Positions 43,268 to 56,476 of a DNA stretch of 64,000 nucleotides are shown piece after piece. The DNA is taken from positions 1 to 64,000 of the forward strand of contig LLEY01000235.1 of assembly GCA_001414485.1 (NCBI GenBank), read 5' to 3'. The position numbers and the translations under genes are program-made. Position 1 is the first letter of the stretch. Each line of letters begins with the position of its first letter. The notes below the pieces were generated by a model that saw only the letters and a program-made list of their open reading frames with translations, ran no database searches and was not told the origin of the DNA. Origin of the DNA: Calycina herbarum (lineage: Eukaryota > Ascomycota > Leotiomycetes > Helotiales > Pezizellaceae).

Positions 43268-43588
43268 ACTGTTCATAGTAATATATTCTTTTAAGTTTCA
43301 ATAGATGAACTAATGTGACACGTAAACCTCTCTACCTATGTGCTAAATGCAGTGTAGTTAGTAATATTCGGGATATTACACTACTACGATATATTATTAG
43401 AAACCCACTTTAATACGTACTATTTATACTATATAATTACTATAATACTTAATAATATTAGTATTTATATTATTAGTATTTATATCGATATTATAATAAT
43501 ATTATAATACTACTAAGCACTACTAAGTACTTTGAATTCTTACTTTTATTTATTTATTTATTATTATTTAACGTTAAGCGGAGTCTAG
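43268..43588. other. transition from genic to RIP-mutated DNA
   Basis: GC content drops sharply over about 300 bp. The right two-thirds consist of short TA-rich direct repeats such as TATTAGTATTTATAT. No gene or element end is recognised before the LTR at 43,589. Confidence 0.5.
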
Positions 43589-44043
43589 TATAACGAAACT
43601 TAAATAAACTAAACAAAGGTAACTAAGTCTCGATAGTTAGTATATAGGTAAGAAGTATAGATACGCCGGTGTATTTACTTAGAAGTGAACTCGTTACTTA
43701 TATTAAAGATATTAAATAAGATAATAAGATTAATAACTAAAGTTAAGTATAAAGCTTCTATCTAACGACAGACGTACTAGTCTTATATAGAACCTTCGTT
43801 TTCTAAGTATATCGCTTATATCGCTTATATTACTTACGATTAAGGTAATATAGACGATATAGGCGATCACGTTATATAACCGCACGTGACTTCTAATATT
43901 CTTATAATAGTAAGATCCTAAAACTCTTAAATACCTCTTATATTACTAATTTCCTCTTATATTACCTTCTATTCCTTAGATATTATATCTTATTCTATTA
44001 AAGCGCTATCTAGACTACTTACTATATTCTATAATTTATAATA
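43589..44043 (-). repeat. 3' LTR of Ty3/gypsy element A (RIP-mutated)
   Basis: 455-bp LTR aligned with those at 47,830–48,292, 56,014–56,476 and, inverted, 61,760–62,222. It starts TATAACGAAAC (from TGTAACGAAAC). A purine-rich tract, read on the minus strand (AAGAAGGGAATAG), abuts its inner end, so element A lies on the minus strand. Confidence 0.85.
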
Positions 44044-44787
44044 CTATTCCCTTCTTAGACTAGCGTATCCCTACGCTTAAGTATAACCTAAGAAATGTTA
44101 TTAAGAGGTAGACAGCTTTTCTTTCCTTTTATTATATTATTAACACCTATTTATAAAGATAGACTTAAATAATATAGAATTCTAAACACTCTCTAAATTA
44201 AACGATTAGAACGCGAAATAATTCCCTATACTTAATATACTTAAGTAAAGACTAGTCGTTACTATGTTAGTATTACTAGCGGTTCTAAGTACTTTAAATA
44301 TACTAAGAAGAGTAAGCTTTATAACGTTAAAGAATAAAACTAAATACTTTTAACTTTCGAGTAGAAATCTCTTAATACTTAAAAGCAGCGATTATAATAA
44401 GAAGAGGAGACTACTTATAAGGTTTAAGAAGAAGCTATATAGAAGATCCTCTGATTATAGAAATAATAACGCTTTCTTACTAAGTAGAAGTAGAAGATAC
44501 TACGTCGTAGTCTTTTAAATCTATAAGATCTTAATAAAGTAGAAGAGAGAGAAAAAGAAAAGAAAGAAGAAGAAGAGAGAAGATAGAGAGAGATAGAGGT
44601 TCTCTACCTAGTAGCTCTATCTACTTCTACTAAACCCGTTTCTAAGCTAGGTCTTAACCTAGCCTTTTTAGAGGCCTTTCTTCTAATTATAAGATATAGA
44701 TAAACCTAGGTTTTATTAGTAGAATTCCTAAAGTTCTACTAGGTACTAGTTAAGGTTACTTTTTAGCTCTTAAGTATTTTCTAAGTA

Positions 44788-45913
44788 ACGTGTTTTATAA
44801 GCGAGCTGGCTATATAAGCGAGCTAGCCACTTTTTAAACTTTATAATAATTATTAACTTCTAGTTATATTATCTCTACTAAACAACGTTTAAATGTCTTC
44901 TAACGAAAAAAAGATCAACTTAGCTATCTAAGTACTCGAAAACGACGTGTTAATTATCTAACGAAGTGCTACAAAGGCTTATAATATCTCTCGATCTACT
45001 ATTTTAAGCTAACGCGCCGGAATTCAACTAAGACGCGATTATAAGCCTAATTCGAAGAAACTTACGAAGCTAGAGAAGGAGGTGATAATTAGGTATATAT
45101 TAAAGTAGAATTCGAGAGAGTTTTCGTCTATAAAGAATATAATATAAGATATAGCTAATAACTTACTAAAGAAGCGTAATAGGTAGCTTATAGATAGGAA
45201 CTAGTTAGACAACTTTATTCAGCGTATATCTAAGCTAAAAACTTAATAGAGTCGTTCTTATAATTATTAGTAAGCTTTAACTAAAGATCCGCGGATTATT
45301 AGCTTATAGTTTATACTTATATAGTTATTTAAGAATAAACATAGTATTATAAACGAGGATATATATAATTTTAATAAGACCGGTTTTATAATAGGTGTTA
45401 TATTATCTTAGCTTATTATTATAAGTTTAGAGATATATAGAAGATATAAAAACGTTTAGCTAGATAATCGCGAATAGGTTATAGTTATTTAAGAAGTTAA
45501 TATAACAGGTTAGGTAATAGTATTAATATAGAAAGAAATCACAGATCTTCGTAAGATAACTAAGTATAAGAGTTATAAAAGGAAATATATTTAGAGTTAA
45601 GAGATATTAACAGTAGAGAAGGTAATTAGTTTAATTACCTCTATAGAAAATAGCGATTAGAAGAGTAGTAGAGAGATAAAAAAGAAGGTTTAGATAAAGA
45701 GATACTATAGACGTTATAGTAAAATTAGATATAATTCTCGTACTTATTAAGTAGAAATAGTAGATACTAAAGATAGTAACGACTCTGAATAATCTTATAG
45801 TATCTTATATAATATAATAGCTTATTCTAGTATTAAGTAATTTATATTTAAAAATAAGTTATTCGGAAAAGTAGCTAGCTCGCTTATATAGCTAGCTCGC
45901 TTATAAAACACGT
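44788..45913 (+). mobile_element. pogo/Fot1-like transposon copy 1, internally deleted
   Basis: 1,126 bp bounded by TA (44,786–44,787 and 45,914–45,915). The terminal inverted repeats of about 47 bp begin ACGTGTTTTATAAGCGAGC and hold an internal direct repeat of TATAAGCGAGCT. From ATG 44,893 a decayed transposase can be followed: an N-terminal HTH region, then DIYNFNKTGF (first catalytic Asp mutated from the DET motif) and the C-terminal Cys/His-like RYYRRYSKIRYNSRTY. Against copy 2 about 0.7 kb of the catalytic domain is missing, so this copy was non-autonomous before RIP. Confidence 0.85.
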
Positions 45914-47829
45914 TATAGGTAATCTATCTATTTTATTAAGTACTTAATCTTATCTCTAATAATATAATAGTCTAGAATCTTTTTAACTTTATATTTAGTA
46001 TTTAAGTTAAGAGATTAGATTTCTATAAGTAGAGCTAGTAGTACTTCTAGTAGTACTAGTTTAAGTAGAGATATATAGAATACTAGGTAGATGTTTATTA
46101 TTTATAATAGTACTAATTTATAATTTAAAGGTTCTCTAACTCGTTTAATTTTAAATAGTCTAAGTTTCTTATAATCTAGTTTATTACTTAGTCTTTTAGT
46201 ATTAATATTTTTCTATACTAAGTAGACTTTATCTCTCTCTTTTATTATTAGCTTTTAACTATATTATTTATTATAGTAATATACGTTTCTTTTAGCTATA
46301 AACTATAAGTCTTTTATAAGTTCTTTATATAACCTCTTAATTTTTAAGACTTAAATATAAGCGAGCTAATTATTAATAGTCGTAGATAATAGTTCTTAAT
46401 ATACTATAAATTTATACTTAAAATTAGTATAGAATAGTATAATAAGTATTATTTCTAACGTGTTTTATAAGCGAGTCGTCTATATAAGCGAGTCGCTTAC
46501 TTTCCTCGTCGCGTACTATATACTACTTTTAAATTATAATAGCTTAATACTATAACGTTTAATTACCTTCTTAAGAAGCTAATATTATTTTAGTAATCTA
46601 AGAACTTGAAAACAACGCGTTATTAACCGAATAAAGCACTATAAAGATTTACTATATTCTTTGAAAGACTCTCTCTAATCGACGCGCTGGAAAGCTCTTA
46701 CGACGCGATTACTAGTCTAATTCGAAAAAGCTTATAAAGCTAGAGGAGGAGGTAATAGTTAGATATATATTAGAGTTAGATTTACGAGGGTTTTCGCCTA
46801 TAAGGGATATAGTACGAGATATAGCTAATAATCTACTAAGAGAGCGCGACGGAAAGTGTAATAGTACTATTAGGAATTGATCGGAATAATCGGAATTAGA
46901 ATTACCGAGTCTACGTACTAAATAGGATACGATATAGATATTATTTTAGGATTTAGAATAGCTAGATAGCTTCCGGACTTACTATTATCCGAACCTCTTA
47001 TAAATAGCTGCCTTCTCTTTATTAGAAAAGATTAATTTAGTCTTTTCCTTTATATTAGAGCCTAGTATTTAGATATGTTATTCTATCGAACGTACTTCTA
47101 TATACCTCTTTTATAGTAGTATCTATTTCGTACTATTATATTAAAAGACCAAATTCGACTCCGCCGAGGACGGCCTGTTATAATATCTCACTCGAGCGCG
47201 CTAGCGTACCTGCTTCGAATTCGATTCAGCCTAGATTTAGATTAGTATATCGATAACCTTAAATAGCTAGGTAATTAGAGACTATCTAGATAGCTAGTAA
47301 CACCGGGGTTTAGTATCTAAACAGTTAGCTAGTAAAATCGTAGACGGTTCCTACGTTAATAGAAGTAGACTATGCTAAGTACTCCTAAGACTTCTAATAA
47401 CCCTCTCTGTATAGAGATTACTATATAAGATATAGACAGTCGACGATATATAGTTACCTAGAAGGCTTCTGAATCTACCTCTTAACCCTCTCCTCTCTTT
47501 TCGAATCGATATATAATATATCGAATTCCAAAGCTTCGCTTAAGAGCGTTGAGTAACCTACTAGAGAAGCTAGTAAACCCCTCTCTAAAAGGTCTACGAA
47601 CTATACTCGTAGACCTAAAAACAAAAGGTCCTAGAAAGGAAAGTAACTTACTCGAAACTCTAAAGACAACTAAGACTTTTCTAATATAGACGAGATACGA
47701 GGTATAGTATAAGACTTAGAAGAAAAACTTTAAAATAACAACGATCGATTCGCCTAGTTAGAAAGGATAATAAGCGAACTCTAACTAGCCTCTACGAATC
47801 TACCTAGAATCGATCTTAAGCCTCTTTCG

Positions 47830-48292
47830 TATAACGAAACTCAAACGAACTAAACAAAGATAACTAAGTCTCGAAGGTTAGTATATAGGTAAGAAGTATA
47901 GATACGCCGGGTTGTTTACTTAGAAGTGAACTCGTTACTTATATTAAAGATATTAAATAAGATAATAAGATTAATAACTAAAGTTAAGTATAAAGCTCTT
48001 ATCTAATAGCAGACGTGCTAGTCTTATATAAAACCTCCGTTCTCTAAGTATATCGCCTATATCGCTTATATCGCCTATATCGCTTGCGATTAAGACGATT
48101 AGAGCGATTAAGGCGATCACGTTACGTAACTACACGTGACTTCTAACAGTCTTATAATAGTGAGATCCTGAAACCTTTAAATATCTTTTATATTACTAAT
48201 TTCCTTCTATATTACCTTCCTTTCCTAGATATCGTATCTTATTCTATTAGAGCGCTGTCTAGACTACTTACTACTTTCTATAATTTATAATA
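47830..48292 (-). repeat. 3' LTR of gypsy element B
   Basis: 463 bp, same length as its partner at 56,014–56,476. Starts TATAACGAAAC (TG to TA by RIP) and ends ATAATTTATAATA. Confidence 0.88.
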
Positions 48293-49921
48293 CTATCCCC
48301 TTCTTAGCCTAGCGTGTCCTTACGCTTAAGTATAAGCTAAGAAATATTATAGAGAAGTTAGTAGGCTTCTCTCTCTTCTATTATATTATTAACACCTATC
48401 TATAAAGATAGACTTAAATAATATAGAATCTAAAACACTCTCTAAATTAAACGATTAGAATACGAAATAATTCCCTATACCTGATATACTTAAGCAAAGG
48501 CCGGTCGTCGCTATGTCGGTGTCGCTGGCGGTTCTAAGTGTTCTAAGTATACTAGAAAAGGTAAGCTCTATAACGTTGAAAAACAAAACCGAATACTCTT
48601 ACTTTTTAAATAGAAATCTATTAATATTCAGCGGCGGCGGCTGTAGTAAAAGGAGGAGACAGCTTTTAAGATCTAAGAAGAAGCTATATAAAAGAGTTCC
48701 GAGGCTATGTAGAAAATCCTCTGATTATAGTAATAGCAACGCTTCCTTACTAAGTAGGAGTAAGAGATACTCTGCCGTGGTCTTACAAACCTATAAGAGC
48801 TTGATAAAGCTAAGGAGAGAGAAAGAGAAGAGAAAGAGTAGTAGGAGGTATTAGAAAAACAGTAGAAGGCAGAGATCGCATGTCTAGTAGCCTCGCCTAT
48901 CCCTGTTAGTTCCTAATCCGAGCTAAGTTTTAACCCGGCTTTTCTCAAAGCTTTTCCTTCTAACTACAAGATATAGATAAACCTGGGTTTTGTTAGTAGA
49001 ACTTCTAAAGTTGTATTAGGTAATAGTTAAGATTGCTTTTTAGTTCTTAAGTGTTTTCTAAGTATAGGTAATCTAACTATTTAATTAAATACTTAACTTG
49101 TCCTCTAATAAGTTTATAGTTAAGAATTCTTTTAACTTTATATTTAGTATTTAGATTTATTAGTTAAATTTCTATAATTAAAGCTAGTAGAGCTCCTAGT
49201 AGTACTAGTTTAAGTAGGGATATATAGAATACTAGGTATATATTTATTATCTTTAGTAGTACTAATTTATAATTTAAAGGTCTCTTAACTTATTTAATTT
49301 TAAATAGTCTAAGTTTTTTATAATCTAGTTTATTACTTAGTCTTTTTATATTAATATTTTTTTGTACTAAGTAGACTTTATCCCTCTCTTTTAGCGTTAG
49401 CTCCTAACTACGTCGTTTATTATAGTAGTATATATTTCTTTTAGCTATAAATTATAAATCCTTTATAAGTTCCTTATATAGCTCTTTGATTTTTAAGACG
49501 TAAACACGAGTAAGTTAGTTATTAATAGTCGTAGACAGCGGTTCTTAATATACTATTAGTTTATATCTAAAGTTAGCGTAGAATAGTATAATAAGCGTTA
49601 TTTCTATTACTAAACTATTATAGACAAACTATACTAGAGGCAGCAGTTCTACCTAGTTGTCTTACTAGTAGTTTATATAATAACGAAGGTATGTTTCTAC
49701 TACTTAGTTTATATATTCGTTTCCTCTATTCGTTTATAGGTGAAAAGCTATCGAGAGCTGTCTTTTCACGTCTAATTATTCTATAAAAGCGATCTAAAAT
49801 TTAAAGATAAAGAGTTTATCTCTATCTAAGAGTATTTCTTCTAGTAGTCTATATCTTAAGACTACTTTCTTAAGGAATATAAATACTAATTCCTCTACTA
49901 TACTTAACTCTATATATAGTA

Positions 49922-51780
49922 ACGTAGTTTATTAGAACCCCGGTTATATTAGAACCTCGATTAATTTTCCTTAGTATATAACTTTAAACTTAAATAACTT
50001 AACTATAATATATTAAATTAACTCTTTATAATTAGAGTCTAATATACTAGATATATCTACAGCTTCTTAATAAGTTCGTACGTTATAACCAGCTTTTCTA
50101 TAGATTCTATAGTATTATCTAGACAGTTACCCCTCTTTATAACTACCTCTTACTATACGTATATCGCGTCGTACCTGCTTATCTACGTCTTTCTAGGCTA
50201 TAATATCCTGTATATCCTCTATAATAAGTATACCCCCTTTATAGACACGAGCCTTTTTAGCTCTCTAGCGTTTACTAAGAGCTTTATTTACTGCTCGAAG
50301 TATACGTACCTCGGTAGACAGAAGAGTTATCTTATAAGCTATTCGCTCTATATCTTTAGCTAGCGCTGTAACTGTCTTAAATAGAGAGGTTAGCAAGCTT
50401 CTCTAATAGCGAGTAATTCGATTTCGTATAAGAGTTAACTATGAAAGAGCTTCTGTTAGGTTAGAAGAGGTCTGAGATTCCTATAGAAGAGTGTTAGCAG
50501 TAGAGGGTTTAGAGGGTATTAGAGTCTATAACTTTATATTAAGCTTTGAAATCACTGCTTATAGATTAAAAGGTACTAGGCCAGCTCTATAGAATCTAGC
50601 CTAAGCGTTCTAGACTGTTATAGATTCTCTATATACTGCTATAAAGACTAGAAAGAACTCTACCTTAGTAATATAGTTAATATAAGCTTTAATAAACGTC
50701 TTAATCTATCAACTATACGCTTGTTTCAATATACTAAAACACTTAATATCAAGTGGCTAGGTTAGATAAGACGAATAGAGAGGCAGTCTAAGAGTTATAA
50801 TATTATATACCTTATAGTACTCTTGGAATTCAGCTGATTCGTAGCTCTTATACCTATCTAATACTAGTATTCGATATAGACTCTTTACTCGAGTAGTAGT
50901 ATACTTATTAAAGTGTTTTAGCTATTCTAGACCTATCTCGTTGTTTGTCTATCTATTACTTATTAGTTTAATAACCTAGTTATATAGAAGGCCGCTATCT
51001 ATATACTAATTTATAAGATAATTCTTCTCTTAGATAACTAAAAATAGAGAGACATTCTAACCCTCGCTATTAATATAAGCAATTACTATAGTCTATTCCC
51101 GATTACCTAGCTAAACTGCCTTATCTCTACTACGTCGATCTATATGTATAACAACTATTATAAAGTAAATCACATCTATTATAAAGCCCGTTTTATTGAA
51201 GTTATAGAAATTGTAATCTAAAACGCTGTATTTCGCTCTTATATTTTATATAAGTTAGAACCACGCGCTAATTAGGTTAGGATCTTCGTATAAGGCTCTT
51301 TAGAAGTTGTAAACGCGATTAAAACGCGTCTTTAACCCTGGTTATCGTTGTATAAATCGATAAGCCTAGAGCTTACTAACGCGTTTTTCTCTCTATAACT
51401 CGAGGATGAAATTAGCTATATCTTCTATACTAGCTATCTAAGGTATAAACCCTCTAGAATCTATATTAAGTATATTCTAAACAATTACTTCTTCTTCTAC
51501 CTTAGACAATTTAAGGTTTACTACTCGACAGTCGGCTAGAGAAAGGTAGCTGTTTATTCTATTATTAAGTATAGAATAAGATATTCCGTAGATCTTTGTA
51601 GCTTTCTATCGACTTAGCTTTTTAGATATTCGAATTACCTTAATAGCTAGAATAACTTTTGATTCTTTAGTAATAATAGATATAGTAGAAGGTTAAAAAA
51701 ACGCGTGTTAAAGTTAGAGAGTAGGATTTCAGGAAAATTAAACAAGGTTCTAATATAACCGGGGTTCTGATAAACTACGT
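49922..51780 (-). mobile_element. pogo-like transposon copy 3 (second TIR family), 1.86 kb
   Basis: Termini ACGTAGTTTATTAGAACC…GGTTCTGATAAACTACGT flanked by TA (49,920–49,921 and 51,781–51,782). The TIR sequence differs from copies 1 and 2, so this is a separate family. Transposase on the minus strand; its C-terminus reads RKAGYNVRTY near 50,065–50,100, a decayed Cys/His cluster. It is less AT-rich than its host and so may be younger, but still has stops. Confidence 0.82.
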
Positions 51781-54700
51781 TATTAAAATTATATATTTCG
51801 TAAGTTATTCTATAATAACTAGGATCGAGTTATACTTAACTCCTATTATTAGATCTTTAGATTTTAGAAGTTTAATAATAAAATCCTAAGATATTAATCT
51901 CTAAGGTATTTATAGTATTAGAGTAGTATTTATCTATCTATAAGAAGTATAGTAGGAAGCCTTATTCCTAGTATAGGTATTATATTCTACTATTACTTCC
52001 TTAACTATCGTAGATAATTAATTAATATAGTAGTGTTATCTTATTCTCTAGAGAGTTCTACGAATTCCTTAGTAGCTATAAGTAGACGTAGTATAGTATT
52101 CTTATATAAATTCTTTTATATATAAGCTAGGAACCTATAGTTTTCCTTTTATATACTAATTATAACCTTTATATATACTCTAAATTTTATCTATCTATAT
52201 ATTGTTTATTACTACTATTTTATATACTATATATACTAAGTCTCTATTTTTAAGAGTTTTTAAGATTATAATCTTCTTATACTCTTTATTTCTCTTATAT
52301 CTAGGTTTCTAGCTAAGAGTATTAGCTTAAGTGTTTAACGTTTCTTTTATATAGCGAATAATAATATTAAACTCTTCTAATATCTCTATCTATCTAGCTA
52401 ACTATCTAGTTATAAGTTCTTTAGTTATTATAAACGTTCTAAGGTTCTTATAGTTAAATAGAATTATAACCTAATGTTTTACTAGCGGTAAATAAATTCT
52501 CTAGTATTCTAAGGCTAGTAGTATAGTAAGTAACTCTTTGTTAAAGATGCTATAGTTTTATTATACTAGATTAAATATTTTAGAATAATATATAATAGAT
52601 ATAAGTCTTCCTTTATTATTTAGTTATAGATAAATCGTATCTACTATTATATCTAAAGTATCTATTTTAATTATACTTAGTTTGTCTATATTAAAGTTAT
52701 ATAGAATAGGTTTTTCTATAAACCTTACTTTAATTCTTTAAAAAGCGTTCTTAGCTTATTTATTCTAAACGAATTTAATAGCCTTTTTTACTAGTACTAA
52801 TATTAGTTTAGTAATCTTTACATAGTCTCTAATAAATAGATAGTAAAAGTTTATAAATCTAAGGAAGAACTATATATCTTTTACGTTTTCTAGTAATTTC
52901 TAGTTTAAGATATCTTAGATCTTTACTAGATCTATTTCTATTTTCTCTAAGCTAAATACCTATCTTAAGAAAAGTATCTAAGTTACTCTAAACATGTATT
53001 TCAAGAGTTTTAACTAAGAGTTTACTTTTATAAGTTATTATAAAACTTCTTTAATATATCTCTTATATTCTTCTTCTTTTTCTAAGAAGATTAAGATATT
53101 ATCTAAGTAATAGATTACTATTACTCTTAGAAGATTCTCTAAAATATTATTATTTTATCTCTAATATATAGCTAGTATATTATATAGTTTAAATAGTATA
53201 ACTATATATTTATAAAAGCTTAATAGTAAGGTAAATACTATCTTCTATTTATCTTCGATTTTTATTTATATAAGTCTATAAGTATTTTATTAATCTAATT
53301 TTATAAATTATACTACTTTATCTAACTTATCTTATAAGTATTAGCTAGGTAGTAGTAGATAAGCGTTCTTAACTATAGTATAATTTACTTCTTAGTAATT
53401 AATATATACTCTTCTTTCTAGGTTGTCTTTTTTCTTAATAATAAGTATATTTAAGGTAATTAGTAACTTAGATCTTTTAATATATCTTGTTTTAATACCT
53501 TCTTTTATATAACTTTCTATTCTCTAAAGGCTTTTCTAGTTATATAACCGAAGCTTCTACTTTAAGAGGTAATAACTCTCTTTTAGTTTAATCTTATAAT
53601 CCTATAAGCGATGTTCTAGTAAGGCTTATAAGTCTTCTAAGTTTTTAAATAAAGCTTTAAATTCTCTGTACTATATAGGTATTTTATTATCAGCTGTTCT
53701 ACTAACCTATAGAGGACCTTAGGTAAGATGTCCTAGCGTCTTAGAAGAGGTAGCGCTAACCTTGTTCTAGTCTTATAGTTATAATTACAAACCTATGTAA
53801 TTATATTAACTAAAGGTTATTATTTAAGCCTTCTAGTTAATATCTAGATTATGTTTCTAAATCTATAGTATACTAAGTATTACTTCTTTACTTTCTATCT
53901 TAATAATATTAAATTATATATCTAAGCGATGTTCTTCGATATTAACCTTTATTAGAACGGTTTACTAATTAATAATCCTATCTTAGTAGGCAACGTCTAT
54001 TCTGTCGACTACTAGGTAGTATAGTTTTATATTCTTAATTAGAACGTGTAGCTTTTTTAAAGCTATTAGAGAGAGGAAATTACCTATTACTCTAGAGTTA
54101 ATTATAACTCGAAGTTCCTTTCCTTTATCTTCGTAGTTATAACTAACTGATTTTCTCTAGAGATAGTGTTTAGCTCTCTAATTATTAGTTAGTAGAGCTC
54201 TCTCTATACTAACTCTGTTTCTTAGTCTATATTATATTTGTTTATCTTTTAGAAGATTATACTAAATAACTTTCTACTTCTAGATTCTTAAAATATTACT
54301 TTAACTTTTCTAACTAAAGTAACTATAGTATACTAGCCTCTTATTTCTAGTATAGCTTCCTTGTTATCAGGTAGTATACCTAAGAAACTAGGTTTTAAGC
54401 GTTTTATAAAGTCGTTAGAACCCTACTATTACTATAAACTAATTTCTTCTTAAAGATCTACGACTATTTATATATCTCCTATCTTAGATAGACTAGATAG
54501 CTTATTAGATACTACTTATTCTAGTCTAGGTTTCTTAAATTCGATAGTTTCCTTTCTAGTAATAAGGCTTACTAATATTACTCTATCTTATTTATTCTAA
54601 ACTATTTTATAAGTAGTTAAAATAGTAGAGTTAATTTCTTAAGTAGAATATAGGCTTTAGAAATTAGGTTTCTAGTTTTCTATATATATCTATCTATTCC

Positions 54701-56013
54701 CTCTCTTAAAGGTTCTAATAAATACCTATATCTCGCCTTATTTAGGCTTATATATTCTTAGATCTAATTCTAATAACTCTAATAAACTTATTAATAGTAG
54801 TAACTTATATTCTACTTAAAGAGGTAATTTATATTCTATTTCTAACTATATATTATAATATTCTTTAAGAAGTGGATTCCTACTATTATTAGTGTCTTAT
54901 ACCCTACTAACTTATAGCTTAATTCCTTCGTTTAGCTGTAGATATATAGCGTCTGCTATTATATCTAAGGTATTTGTTTTAATCTACGTACTATATCTTC
55001 TAGTCTTAAGTTCTTCGTTTATAAGTTTAATTCTTTCTAGTAAAGCTACTTCTTTTTAGATAGTAGCGTTAGCTTATTTCTCTTTAGAGTCTTTCTTCTT
55101 ATTATACTTATTTACTCTATAACTAGAGAGGCTATAGTTATAATATAAGTTCTACTTACGTTAACGATCTCGCTTCTTCTAGGAAAGCTCTTTCTTTAGT
55201 AGGTTTTTACCTTAAGTTCCTTTTTCTTAGATCTAATATTTCTAAGTAGTATTAATTTCTATAGAATCTCTATAGTCCTTCTTCCTACCCTTTCCTTAAT
55301 ATCGATATTTATAACTACTCTTCTTCTCTAGACTCTGCTTATAATTCCGATTATCGATCTTAATTATATTATTAGTTAACTTGTTAAGTATATCTAAGAA
55401 GTTATCTCTAGCTAATTCATCCTTAATACTATTCTTTAATCATCTATAGTACTGTTTATATAAGGCTTTGTCGTTCTAGCTAAGACATATAGAGTATTAC
55501 TAGAATATTAACGTATATTTTATAGCTAAACTCTTTTATTAGAGGCTATATAAAGCTTATACTACTTTTTTCTTTAAATCTATATTTATAAACGCCTAGT
55601 TAATTCCTTTCTTAAATCTAGTAACAGTTAAAAACAATCTCTAAGTACTTTTACTTATAAGGTTTAATACTTTTCTATTTAATATTTTATTCTTCTAAAA
55701 ATCCTCTAAATATAGCTCTATCTAGTTATATACTACTCTCTTAAGACGAGTAGTAAGCTATATAACTTAATTAGTTTTATAAGTAAACTATACTAAGTAA
55801 AAGTTTAAGTATATTAAAGCTTTTATAATAAACTTAGTAAGTTTCTCTAAGAAGCTGTTAAACGTTCTTAGTACTAGTAACTTCACTTCCTCTCTAAGAG
55901 TAGTAACTAGTATTACTAGCATTATTAGCACTAGAGGTAGTATAGAGGTTAAACCCGAGAATAGCGTAGTTTTCGATATTATATCAGCAGTACTTCTAAG
56001 TAGGTACTTAAAG

Positions 56014-56476
56014 TGTAATAAAACTTAAATAAACTAAATAAAGATAACTAAGTCTCGAAGGTTAGTATATAAGTAAGAAGTATAGATACGCCGGGTTATT
56101 TACTTAGAAGTAAACTCGTTACTTATATTAAAGATATTAAATAAGATAATAAGATTAATAACTAAAGTTAAGTATAAAGCTCCTATCTAATAACAGACGT
56201 ACTAGTCTTATATAGAACCTTCGTTCTCTAAGTATATCGCTTATATTACTTGTATTACCTATATCGCTCGCGATTAAGGCGATTAGAGCGATCAAGGCGA
56301 TCACGTCACGTGACCACACGTGACTTCCAACAGTCTTACAATAGTGAGATCCTGAAACCCTTAAATGCCTTTCGTATTACTAATTTCCTCTTATATTACC
56401 TTTCTTTCCTAGATATCGTACCTTGTCCTATTAGAACGCTATCTAGACTACTTACTACTTTCTATAATTCGTAACA
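56014..56476 (-). repeat. 5' LTR of gypsy element B
   Basis: 463 bp, TGTAATAAAAC…TTCGTAACA. Keeps the canonical TG…CA ends. Confidence 0.88.

Larger units (their letters stand above)
47830..56476 (-). mobile_element. Ty3/gypsy element B, complete but RIP-mutated, 8.6 kb
   Basis: Two 463-bp LTRs (47,830–48,292 and 56,014–56,476) and target duplication TTTCG (47,825–47,829 and 56,477–56,481). Minus orientation: 5' LTR on the right. In that direction I find a gag zinc-knuckle remnant near 55,130–55,150 (NLYYNYSLSSY, Cys/His mutated), the reverse-transcriptase YxDD as YYLDNILIF at about 53,085–53,112 (second Asp mutated), downstream polymerase/integrase-region sequence, and a purine tract next to the 3' LTR. 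Pogo-like copy 3 is inserted at 49,922–51,780, so the element itself is 6.8 kb. Stops throughout; G-to-A and C-to-T pattern. Confidence 0.88.

Noticed and set aside
48513..48854. 113-residue Lys/Arg-rich frame in the AT-rich region
   Set aside because: Lies in the 3' end of gypsy element B on the opposite strand to its coding direction; the equivalent part of element A is closed by stops.
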